Shown piece by piece: positions 41,501-50,231 of a stretch of 64,000 bases of DNA. The notes under the pieces were generated by a model, which did no database searches, was not told the origin of the DNA, and saw nothing but the letters and a program-made list of their open reading frames with translations. Source of the DNA: Quercus robur (lineage: Eukaryota; Streptophyta; Magnoliopsida; Fagales; Fagaceae); NCBI RefSeq assembly GCF_932294415.1, contig NC_065538.1, positions 39,339,343-39,403,342 of the forward strand, read 5' to 3'. The position numbers and the translations under genes were made by a program. Each line of letters starts with the position of its first letter. Positions within the stretch are counted from its first letter, which is position 1.

Positions 41501-42853
41501 TTTGTTTCTTTTTTTCCCGTTCTCCCTCTAACCATGCTAGGGACATTAAAATTGTTCACTACATAACATGTTGCATTAGCCATGGATAATGTGTAAATAT
41601 GGCATTTTACAGGGGGACCGCACTAGGAAGGTGGGAGTTGTTGATAGTGAATACATTGTTCATAAGGGCATACAAACTTTGGGTGGGAGTGGACTGCCTG
41701 CGAAAAAGGTCTTGCTTTGCCTTTTCTCCCATTTTCTTGTTGCTAGTTCTTTACTTTTGAAACATAAAAATTAAAGTGTTTCTGTTTCCAAAAAAGAAAG
41801 ACAACTGCTTGTCTAAAAATTTGCAAGTTGGTTTGTTAAGTTTTTTCATTCAATGGGTTGGCACATGACTAGAATGGAAGTTTTCGGTAATTGGCTATTA
41901 GATGAACTAAATCTGTTTACAGGCTTTAAATGTAAATGAGTATCATGGGGTTGTAACTGTTTTCAGCGTGGTCTTGTAAACTTGTGCATATTTGTTTTTC
42001 CCAAGTAATTAAATTTGTTTAATGACAGAAAATTATCATATTTTTTCTGTTATTGTTGTAGTAGTTGTGCTCTTCTTCTTTCATCATTATAAACACTTCT
42101 TTCCTTTTTCAGCCCTCGAACCCTGAGGAGTTGACTAAGGTAAGGTTTATTTCCTTAAAAGCAACTCATCACTTCCCTTTATCCATATATTTATACTTAA
42201 ATTTTGTCCTTTTTGTGCTGATTTTCCATCTTGATTTTCAGAGACATGGTGCTACAGCTTTTGATGTGCGAACAGAGGTGAGAATTGTGGAACTAAAATC
42301 TACTTACATACAACTAATGCCATAAGTTACCTCCCTGCCTTGCATATGTATCCAGTTTGCAGGCAGAACAACAAAAATAATTGACTTAACTGATTGCCGA
42401 GGCATAATCTGGACTAGGATTCTATTCCCATAGTTTAATGTGATTAGTTTATTTTCCATGACCTTCCTGTTGCAACTGGGTCGTATTTTCTCTAGATGTC
42501 ACTTGGATTATCAAAATATTATCTTATACATTGGTAACAAGTATGCTTGTGTGTGTGTGTTTAAATTTGAAGTCCAAAAGTATGTTCATCAAGCATGTGG
42601 TTTGCATTTGGATATTATTTAATCTAAATGACATTAGGAAGCATTTCTTTTTTCTACTGTAATTAAATGAACTTATTGAATTTCACATTCATGATGGATT
42701 AAGCAGATTAGGAGGCAATCAACGTGGGAGCTTCAAATGTTTAAAGAGCGATGGAATCAAGCTGTTGAGGAGGATAAGAACTGGGTGGATCCATTTAAAC
42801 AAGATAAAAAACGCCGCAGAAGAAAACGCCAACACCGAGTTTTTAATTTCTAA
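28804..42853 (+). CDS. DUF707 family protein, 15 coding exons
   Basis: The host gene, family PF05212 (often labelled lysine-ketoglutarate reductase trans-splicing related; true function unknown). Exons: 28804-28863, 29006-29113, 29535-29570, 29824-29934, 30129-30212, 30286-30404, 31002-31103, 31770-31886, 32024-32089, 39027-39093, 40857-40910, 41613-41708, 42113-42139, 42242-42277, 42707-42853. All junctions are GT-AG and the total is 1230 nt (409 residues). The basic N-terminus is followed by one hydrophobic segment ([14 protein letters not shown], about residues 31-44), which suggests a type II membrane protein. The conserved core includes [31 protein letters not shown] (acidic WDED about 194-197), [19 protein letters not shown] and [17 protein letters not shown]. 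It ends in a basic tail. The start is chosen because MKSLKSWKW splices in frame to [12 protein letters not shown]. No disabling lesion was seen. Confidence 0.87.
30695..30720. repeat. (AT)n microsatellite in a DUF707 intron
   Basis: A run of about 13 AT dinucleotides, followed by gtatatatta. A likely length-polymorphic marker. Confidence 0.8.
30841..30906 (+). repeat. Tail-only retro-insertion with about 23-bp duplication
   Basis: The sequence aattggtcctaggtgaactt occurs at about 30842-30863 and again at 30884-30906 with one inserted T. Between the copies are only cttataaaaaaagaaaaaa, which resembles the last bases and tail of the LINE family that ends ttacttatcaaaaa. Confidence 0.55.
31920..32020 (+). 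repeat. Short retro-insertion with about 30-bp duplication before a splice acceptor
   Basis: The string atctacatcctaatcc with similar flanks is present at 31920-31950 and 31990-32020. It brackets about 39 bp that end ctttataaaaaaaaa. The second copy runs up to the acceptor of the exon starting at 32024. Confidence 0.5.
32099..32219 (-). mobile_element. 121-bp LINE 3' end inserted at a splice donor
   Basis: Read on the minus strand this ends ...aataaaacttattacttatc followed by an A-rich tail, the 3' end type of the LINEs here. It is flanked by 14-bp direct repeats, actgggtaagttat, at 32085-32098 and 32220-32233. The repeat contains the exon end and the GT donor of the DUF707 exon ending at 32089. 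Confidence 0.8.
32765..36386 (-). pseudogene. ORF2 remnant of the antisense LINE
   Basis: From 36386 downwards: endonuclease ([42 protein letters not shown]), then RT in several frames ([43 protein letters not shown] near 34330, [23 protein letters not shown]), the zf-RVT region ([20 protein letters not shown]) and a C-terminus without RNase H. Multiple stops and frameshifts are present. It is closely related to the fragment at 17738-19715. Confidence 0.87.
36650..38234 (-). pseudogene. ORF1 remnant of the antisense LINE
   Basis: Broken in at least three frames. The first part (37698-38234) is proline/serine-rich and then reads [19 protein letters not shown] and [17 protein letters not shown]. 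Later parts (37429-37713 and 36650-37303) are glycine- and serine-rich without a clear zinc knuckle. Its position upstream of the endonuclease supports an ORF1 role. I see no DUF4283 signature as clear as in the LINE at 21347-27080. Confidence 0.6.
38351..38370. repeat. 20-bp G homopolymer within a G-rich tract
   Basis: The longest G run in the window, inside a G-rich stretch from about 38250. It lies at the 5' end of the antisense LINE, so it reads as poly(C) in element orientation. Confidence 0.9.
38561..38594. repeat. (AG)n microsatellite in a DUF707 intron
   Basis: About 17 uninterrupted AG units preceded by a short (TG)n stretch. Confidence 0.9.
39147..39198 (+). repeat. Tail-only insertion with 18-bp duplication
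   Basis: The 18-bp aaaattattcaagaaaat occurs at 39147-39164 and 39181-39198. Only actga plus a poly(A) run lies between the copies. The boundary within the A run is ambiguous. Confidence 0.45.
39782..40404 (-). mobile_element. 5'-truncated LINE 3' end in a DUF707 intron
   Basis: A minus-strand LINE fragment. The plus strand shows a poly(T) run at 39783-39796, then gataaataacgg, the inverse of a LINE tail. Coding sequence of the zf-RVT region is readable on the minus strand ([20 protein letters not shown], near 40200). A 7-bp direct repeat gatggta flanks it at 39775-39781 and 40405-40411, so the duplication support is modest. Confidence 0.75.
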
Positions 42854-43090
42854 CCTTTACCAAGACGCTGGGATATCATTAGTTTGGCTTAGTTCACACA
42901 TGCCACTCTCATCTATACATTTATACATCGTAATTTAGTTCGTCTAGCATTTATTGAATTGTCATATTTGTTTCATTATTTAAGGAACCACAATATTTGC
43001 TCTTCCAGTTCAGATTTTGTCTCTACTTTGTAGGTGGGTCTTTTTTGTTTTCAGTATTCAAAGATTTGGTGTAAATGAAATTAAACCTAA
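42854..43090 (+). other. Probable 3' untranslated region of the DUF707 gene
   Basis: AT-rich sequence after the stop at 42851-42853. No canonical AATAAA is obvious before about 43080, so the exact polyadenylation site is not assigned. Confidence 0.4.
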
Positions 43091-43273
43091 TAGGTTTAGC
43101 TTACCTCTAGTACCTTTTTAATTAAAATCTCCTTTTGTTTTAATGAGAAATTGTCATATTATTCATTAACTAAATAAAATATGAAGATTAAAATCCACTA
43201 TTACTTATCATCGTTTATTTAAAACAAAAGGAGACCTCTAAATAAAAAAATACTAGAGGTAAGCCAAACCTAA
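43091..43273. mobile_element. MITE-like element, 183 bp, long terminal inverted repeats
   Basis: The left arm taggtttagcttacctctag (43091-43110) is mirrored by ctagaggtaagccaaaccta (43254-43273), with one mismatch in 20. Imperfect pairing continues to about 52 bp per arm. There is no coding sequence. A target duplication could be a TA or TAA (flanks aacctaa / ctaaag), but this is ambiguous. It lies at the 3' end of the DUF707 gene. Confidence 0.65.
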
Positions 43274-44088
43274 AGAAAATACCCATCCCCTTACATATAA
43301 AAAAATACCCATCCCTTTACATATAAATCAACAATGAGTCAAACTCTCACATCTTGATGGTTATGTTGAAGCTGACGTCCAAGCAGCTTATTTACAATTT
43401 TTTTAATAAAAATTATAGTGATATTACAGCAACTGTATTTTTTTTTTTTTTAAGTTAAAAAAAATTGTAGTAGCTGTAAATTTTAGTATATAGGCTTTAC
43501 AAAATGATGCATCTTTTAAACACAACAAAAAATGTAATTAAGAAAATTATTTATTGTTTTGATGTAATATCAATTACATTTTATAGTAAAGTTGGTAGTA
43601 GTTTTAGCATCTTACATAATTAAATGGGTTAAAGAGGTTTCTCAAAAAAAAAAAAAAAAAAAAAAAGAAGGGTTAAGGAGTTGACATTTCTGGGATGATT
43701 CAAACAAGACATTTAGTGGTTTTTTCATTGTCGCACAGTGCTATATAATTGCAATCAGATTAGCGCTATATAATCGCAATTAGATGGCAATAAGATTTGG
43801 CAATACGGTAATGAGATTTAGAGGGATTGGCTCGCTGGCATTAAACTTAAAAGTTGTCATGTTATAATTCTCAATGAAATAAATTTCTTGTGAGAGTGCA
43901 TTGGTTAATGAAATTTCAAAAATGAGCTTCTATTAACATCTAGGCTCAATGTCTACATAGCTAACAGAATAAGGATATGACAATTTTTTTTTTCCTGTAC
44001 TTTAGATGATTTGAGGTCTTAACCGGTCACTCCGTTTAAAAATGTTTAATTTCCCTTGAAAGTTTATATATATGTTGTAAATGCAAAT
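43274..44088. other. Non-coding spacer before the LTR nest
   Basis: It contains a tandem pair of about 26 bp (atacccatcc..ttacatataa, 43279-43327). It also has a poly(A) run of 24 at 43644-43666 bracketed by gggttaaagag / gggttaaggag (43625-43635 and 43670-43680). No gene. Confidence 0.45.
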
Positions 44089-45168
44089 TGTAAAGTTGTG
44101 ATTTCCAATTAGTCTTTGTTGGCTTTTTTTTCCGTGCCAAATTTAATTGTAATTTTTTCAATCATTTCCTTGTATTTATGTGGGTTTATTTGTAAGGGGG
44201 GTTTATTTGTAAGAGATGAGTATGAGAGATTGGTGAAGAATCAAGCGTTAAAGATGAATTAGTGCAAATTTGTGACTACCTCGTGAGAAGCTCACGAGGA
44301 AGCAACCCGCCAAAAGGCTATGTGTAAAGCAAATGACTAGAAGCTGAAGAGTCATGTCAGCTTGTCATTTCGCATGAACTTCGCAAGAACGGCCATCTCG
44401 TGAGGTACCTGCAAAACACTCTATTTAGCAAAAAGTTAAATTGCTTTACCAAATTCTTTACCCACTCTATATATACTCTCATTACCCACGAATTGTAAAG
44501 AGTGTTTTTCAGAGAGAAAATCCTAGTAAAAACACTTGAGAGTTAGAGATTGTTATGCCTACAATCATCTACACATTTTCTTTTGGTTTTCCTCTATTCT
44601 TACCTCTTCATCTCTACATCCTTGAGAGGTTCTTAACCCAAACACTTACTACACCCAATTTGAGTGTTAAGTGAGGTTTTGGTACTGTTGGGAAGCATTG
44701 TTAGGAGCCATTTAGTGGCGGGTGCGATGAGCTGAATTATGGGATTGGGAAACCTTGAGAAGACAAGACTCCAAAAAGTCCGTAGGAAGCAGGAGCTTGG
44801 AGGGCTCAAGTACATGGAGTAGACTAGGCTTAGAGGGTTTTTTTGTTATTCGTATACTCCGACTTTATTCTCTAGTGGATCGAATTCGACTTGGAGGGTT
44901 GCGAAGAGGTTTTTCACTGAGTTCTTCGGTTTCCTCTTCGATAACACATCTTGGTGTTATCTTGTATTTGCATCTCTCTTCACTACTCTTTAAGCTTTCA
45001 TTTTATAATTCATTGCAGTTGGATATGGCTTAGAGTAGAGTTATTGATATATTGCACATATTTACTCTTATTTAGCACTTTGATAAGTTATGGTAAAAGC
45101 AATTAAGTAGTCATTTTTAATTTGGGGTCTAAACAAGCTCTAATGTTTCATATTAATTTAAGCTTTCA
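44089..45168 (+). mobile_element. 5' LTR of an old Copia element (element W)
   Basis: It starts TGTAAAG and ends AAGCTTTCA, directly followed by an initiator-Met-tRNA primer site. A TATA-like ctatatata lies at about 44466-44475. A stem-loop gataacacat..ggtgttatc is at 44940-44961. It is the same LTR superfamily as the copies at 47561, 53485 and 60658. The 3' LTR is outside the window, so its age cannot be judged from LTR divergence. Confidence 0.75.
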
Positions 45169-45170
45169 AT

Positions 45171-45182
45171 TGGTATCAGAGC
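45171..45182 (+). other. Primer-binding site, initiator tRNA-Met type
   Basis: TGGTATCAGAGC, two bases after the LTR end. This is the standard plant Copia primer site for minus-strand DNA synthesis. Confidence 0.9.
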
Positions 45183-45210
45183 GGGTACACTTTGTTGGAT
45201 TTCATTATTC

Positions 45211-47304
45211 TTGTGTGATCATAGACCCCTCCTTGCTATGGACATGACAATGGAAAAAGCTAACATGAATTGTGGTTCATGTTTTTGTGATAATGACTCT
45301 ATGAGCATCTTTGGAGATTGTCCTAGTAATGAGCTCTTAGAGTTATTAAAATCAAAGAAACATGCTAGAATTTTCATACACATGCTGAAATGTTTAGAGC
45401 ATAGAAATCATATGCTTCATAATAGTTTATGTGAGTCTAATTCCTTGATTGAAAAATATAAGAGGAGGAATAGACACTTGTGTAATAAGCTTGATGGTTT
45501 AAAAAGCAAGCTTCATTCATCCAAGCAAAATGTAAAACAAGATGAGTCTTGTTTTGAAAAACAAGAATATTTATCACATGCTTGTCTTTTTGTTCATACC
45601 ACATTAAAAGTGTTTAACTTGTGTTTGTGATATCTTGACAGTGGGTGCTCAAAGCACATGACCGGTGATAAATCTCTTTTCAAAAGCCTTAAAGAAAAGG
45701 AAGATGGCCATGTGTCGTTTGGGGATGGTAGCCACTCACAAGTCCTTGGAAAGGGAACTATTGACATTTTGGGACATCCTTTGTTGACCAATGTTTTATA
45801 CATCAAAGGGTAGAAGGCAAACTTGCTGAGCATCACCCAAATCTGTGATGAGGACTTTCTGGTCCAATTTTCCAAGAAAGGGTGCATAATTCTTATTGAA
45901 GAAGGTGTGCAAGTCTTGAAGGGACTTAGAACCACTGACAACTGCTATGGTGTGGTTCCCAAGCTAAATGTCTCATGCCGGAGTGCCTGTGTCAATCTGT
46001 TGGAGTTATGGCACCAACGTTTTGGTCATGCTAATTATAAGCAAGTGGCAAAGGTTTCCAAGCATGAAGCCGTGATTGGTTTACCAAAGTTCGGAAAGAT
46101 TAAGAAAAATGTTTGTGGCCTATGTCAAATTGGGAAAACAAACTAAATCAAGCCATCCCAAGGTGAATATTGTTGCCACATCTTGACCATTGGAGTTCTT
46201 CCATGTTGACTTAATGGGTCCAACGAGAACGGAAAGCATGGGTGGAAAAAAGTACATCGTGGTTGATGATTTCTCAAGATACTCTTGGGTGGAATTCCTT
46301 AGAGAAAAGTTAGAAGCATGTGAGAAGATGGAGAAACTTTGCAAAAAGCTTCAAAATGAAATGGGAGTTCCTATCATCAAAATAAGAAGTGATCATGGGA
46401 AGGAATTCGAGAATGCAAAGTTTGAAGCATTTTGCAATGAGGATGGAATTAAGAAGGAATTCTCGACCCCAAAAACTCCATAACAAAATGGGGTCGTCGA
46501 AACGAAGAATCGTGTGATACAAGAGTGGCAAGAGTAATGCTTCTTAACAAGGATGTTCCTAAAAAAAATTTGGTTGAAGCAATGAATACTTCATGCCATA
46601 TTGGGAATAGAATCTTCTTTCGAGTGGGAACAAAGAAAACATCATATGAGATATGGAAGGAAAAGAAGCCCAAGGTGAAATACTTCCGGGTGTTTGGTAG
46701 TAAATGTTTCATCCTCAATGATAGGGAAAGTCTTGGGAAGTTCGATGCAAAGAGTGATGAAGGAATTTTTCTTGGGTACTCCATGAATAGCTGTGCATAT
46801 AGAGTCTACAACAAGCGCACCAAGATGGTCATGGAGTCAATAAATGTGATCATAGATGATGCCATCCCGAAAAAGAGTGTTGATGAAGGTGGAGAAGCTT
46901 CAAGCCTTAAGAAGAATGATGACGACGATAACTCTTCACAAAGTGATGATGTTGAGAGAAAATCGCCGAAAAAAGAAACTATTCCTACCACATCAAGAAG
47001 GGAAACTAGATTAACCCAAGTGCCATCAAGCCCACTCACTCCACCGAAAGTCCATCCTACAATTTCTTGTGATGATGAGCTTTCTACTTCAAAGAAACCA
47101 TCGTCAAGAGTAAGTCTAAATCATCCCAAAAGTAATATAATTGGAGATTTGGATGAGGGCCTTTGTTTAAGAAGAGGACCTAGCTATAGTGTGAATCATG
47201 TGACGTATCATTGCTACCTTGCTCAATTTGAACCAAAGAAGGTGGAAGAAGCCTTGAAATATGAAAATTGGGTAGACATAATCATGCATAATATCATGAA
47301 TTAA
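45211..47304 (+). pseudogene. Decayed gag-pol of Copia element W (gag tail, protease, integrase)
   Basis: Gag-derived, coiled-coil-like sequence (45211-45627) ends at a stop. It is followed by the aspartic protease DSGCSKHMTGD (about 45640), a GAG-pre-integrase motif (LLELWHQRFGHANYKQ) and an integrase core (FFHVDLMGP, RSDHGKEFENAKFEAFC, NGVVETKNR). A Copia-type integrase C-terminal region follows (FRVFGSKCF, FLGYS). The RT begins at about 47230 (QFEPKKVEEALKYENWV) and similarity fades by about 47300, where inserted DNA starts. Stops at 45628, 45811 and 46480 and frameshifts near 46150 and 46520 make it non-functional. The RT resumes at about 63698. Confidence 0.85.
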
Positions 47305-47560
47305 AATGAAACAAACAACCATAAACACAATCATGCATAATCTTTTTCTTAGTTTCAAAATCTGCATATGTTTAAAAATCAGATCTGTATCTAAGAAAGA
47401 TACAAATCAGTTTTTGATTTGAGAAAAATTAAGATTTGCATCTAAGGAAGATGTAGATCTATTTATTTTGAAGAAAAATTCATATCTACATCTAAGAAAG
47501 ATGTAGATCTGTTTTTTGATTAAGAAAAATTCAGATCTATTTCTAATAAAGATGCAAATC
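47274..47560 (+). repeat. Inserted segment with hairpin tandem repeats, left part
   Basis: From about 47361 an array of roughly 51-57-bp units, each with an inverted repeat such as agatctacatc and gatgtagatct around a short loop. The array continues on the far side of the 14.7-kb block at 62299-62526, so it was one array before that block inserted. A possible 5-bp target copy of the whole inserted segment, tgggt, is at 47269-47273 and 63693-63697. Confidence 0.6.
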
Positions 47561-48620
47561 TGAAAGCTTGAAAATGTGTTAAAACACAAGAGCTGTTTAG
47601 ACCCCTAAATTAAAAATTACGGCTCGATTGATTTTACTCTAACTTATACCAAGTGCGGAATAAAGTAAATGCAAGTGGATAAACAATATAACTACTCTAA
47701 GCCATAATCAATAAAACATAGCAGAAATATGAAAGCTAGAAGAGTAGGGAAAAAGAATGCAAACACAAGATAACATGCCAATGTGTTATTGAAGAGGAAA
47801 CCTAAGTACTTGGCGTAAAACCTTTCCACTGCCCTTCAAGCGGTAAATCGTTCCACTAGACAATTAGTCGGGATACACGAGTAGCAAGAGACCCTCCAAG
47901 CCTAATTTACCCAATGCACCTAAGCCCTCCAAGCTCCTACTCCAACAAGGCTTTTCGGAACTGTGTCTTGTCTAGCTCTCCAGGTCCCGCAATACGTCCG
48001 ATTGCATCTGCCAAAACTTGGCTTCTTCCAATGCATCCCAGCAGCACCAAAACCTCATTCGACACTTTAAAAGGGTGTGGTAAGTGTTTGAGCTATTAAT
48101 CTCTCAAGGATATGGAAATGGAGAAGTAGGAGTTGAGGAAAAACCACAATGGATTGTGTAGAAAAATGTAGGTATAACAATCTTTAACTCTCAAGGTTTG
48201 TGGTTAAGGTTTTCTCTCAGAAGCACTCCTCAACATCTGTGGGTAATGATGGTATATATAGTGTGGGTACAGATAATGTGTATTAGATATGACAGTTTAG
48301 CAAAACAGAATGTTTCACGGGTATCTCGCGGGAAGGCCTTACTTGCGAGACACTCGCGAAATCCAGCTATCTACATCCTGTCCTGACTCTTTGCATTCCA
48401 GTCATGTGTAGGGTACATGCTTCACTTCGCGGGAAGCTTACTTGCGAGCTACCTACGAAAACAGCTTTAGTCTTCAATTGCCTTGAGTCTTCACACACTC
48501 TCTCTCATACACAACCTTTACAAATAAATCCCACATAAAATACAAGGTACATAAGATTGAACAATATTACAATCAAATTTGACACGGAATTAAAGCCAAC
48601 AAAAACTAGTTGTAAAGTAT
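47561..48620 (-). mobile_element. Inverted LTR, W-type body with a different outer edge
   Basis: A minus-oriented LTR beginning TGAAAGCTT on the plus strand. Its body matches the reverse complement of the LTR at 44089-45168 (polypyrimidine and primer-distal parts, the gataaca stem-loop at 47769-47790, and aaacctttcc / ccaagcgg blocks). Its outer 45 bp are closer to the end of the LTR at 48625-49131 (about 43 of 45 bases by eye). No internal region or primer site adjoins it. The right edge near 48620 is approximate. Confidence 0.6.
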
Positions 48621-48624
48621 ACTA

Positions 48625-49131
48625 GAGAGTATACTGGTGTGTATCGTCATTTCTATATGACTCATGTGCACATTCTTAGGGGGAGAAATTCTACCTAGTG
48701 CACATTTGTAGGGGGAGAAAGCTATAGGGGAGATGCATATACCAAGGGGGAGCAGACATCTTTTATGAGAAAACCTTGTTTTGTTTGCTTTACATTATGC
48801 TTGTTTTCTCATTGTTTTATGGTGCTTTGAGTTATGTTTAGTATCTATGCTTTGTTACTCTCATCGCATCTTGTTTATGTGTTTGACATGCATTTATCCT
48901 TGTGTTATTGTGCTTTATTGGTTGCATGTTCGGATAATCATTTGCTTTGCTACATGATCAATGTGGTCATTTCCATGTGACTGTTTTGTGTTTGATCAAG
49001 TTGCTCATATGTTTTACAACATATTTACTTGATCTTATGTTTATTTGTTATATTATACTTATCCTTTTATCACTTGATTTACCTTCGGGGTCTAAACAGC
49101 TCTTGTGTTTTAACACATAATCAAGCTTTCA
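48625..49131 (+). mobile_element. 5' LTR of a gag-only element (element Y)
   Basis: A block of about 507 bp that recurs, slightly diverged, at 61795-62298. It ends AAGCTTTCA next to a primer site. It carries three purine tracts (agggggagaa-type) in its first part. The exact left edge is uncertain because both copies share gagagtatac at the start. Confidence 0.65.
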
Positions 49132-49133
49132 AT

Positions 49134-49151
49134 TGGTATCATAGCAGGTAC
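49134..49151 (+). other. Primer-binding site of element Y, degraded
   Basis: TGGTATCATAGCAGGTAC, two bases after the LTR. It resembles the initiator tRNA-Met site at 45171 with G-to-T and G-to-A changes. Confidence 0.75.
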
Positions 49152-49356
49152 ACTTATTTTGGTTTCATTACCTAAGTGTGATCCTTGACCCCTTTTGTGT
49201 TTTGCCATGGATAGTGTTTTGTATGCATTTTATGGATGTTTGTGAGTGTGACATGCCATGTGTTTGTAAAAATGCCTCTTTGAGTGTTAATCCTCTTGAT
49301 TGTGATGACATGTTACATGAATCATTGGGTGTGTTGATATTCTTAACATCAAACTC

Positions 49357-50231
49357 GTGAAGATAGGAACTAAGAAGCTTCATAAGAATTTGAGCAAGTT
49401 TCGTTGTGAAAATGATAATTTGATTGCTAAGCTCAATGAATCCAATAAATTGGTTGAAAAGTATAAGAAGCTTGCTGAAAATTCTCTTGAAAAGCTGAAA
49501 GAATTTGAATGTTTAAATATGAACTTGGATGCTAAACTTGTTTTGCCTAACAAACTTGTTAATGATCTTAAATGTGAAAATGAATCTCTTAAGGTGCATG
49601 CCAAGTGTTTGATTGCTAAACCTATTGCTAATAAGGATGAAAATATTTGTTGCAATTATATTGTGGTACCCGATTTTGTGCCATTGTGTGTTCTACCTCA
49701 AAGGACAAATCGGTGTACATTCCTCCACACAAAAGAAATGAAAAAGTGGAGAGAAAGGCTCTTAAACCTAAGCCTCTGTTTAGGTCCCATCCTAGGGAAT
49801 TTAGTGGATCTAAATTTGTTCCTAATTGCCACCAATATGGTGTGATTGGTCATATAAGACCTCAATGTCCAAAGTTAAAGAGAGAACAAACTCATGTTGT
49901 TAGATCCCTTCCCAAAAGGCCTAGTGGACCTAAACACATTGTTTGTCACCATTGTAATGCCTTTGGTCATCTAAAACCTCATTGCTCTAAGTTTCAAGCT
50001 CTTAAAAGAATAAAAAGAAAAGAGAAACTTAAGCATTTTGGAAGTTGTATTGTGCAAGCTAAACCGAATTTGATGGAAAATGGTAAGTTGTTGAAGAAAG
50101 TTTTTAATGTTTTTATCTCCTTGTCTATCTGCATCTTCGATTCTCCTTCTTCCAACCCTCGTCTCACTTCTCATGGGACACTCATTCCAAACAATCATTC
50201 TGTTTGGATGAGGAAGTGTTCCTATAGTTGA
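49357..50231 (+). pseudogene. Gag remnant of element Y with two CCHC knuckles
   Basis: A lysine/glutamate-rich coiled-coil-like part (49357 to about 49690) shifts frame into a basic region. That region carries a degenerate knuckle CHQYGVIGHIRPQC (its first half reads CHQYG rather than CxxC) and a regular one, CHHCNAFGHLKPHC, then runs to a stop at about 50231. There is no protease, integrase or RT after it. The knuckles and coiled-coil arrangement match the C-terminal half of the gag at 58612-60582. Confidence 0.7.

Noticed and set aside
45171..45189. tRNA gene similarity
   Set aside because: Only the 3' end of initiator tRNA-Met is matched; it is a retroelement primer-binding site.
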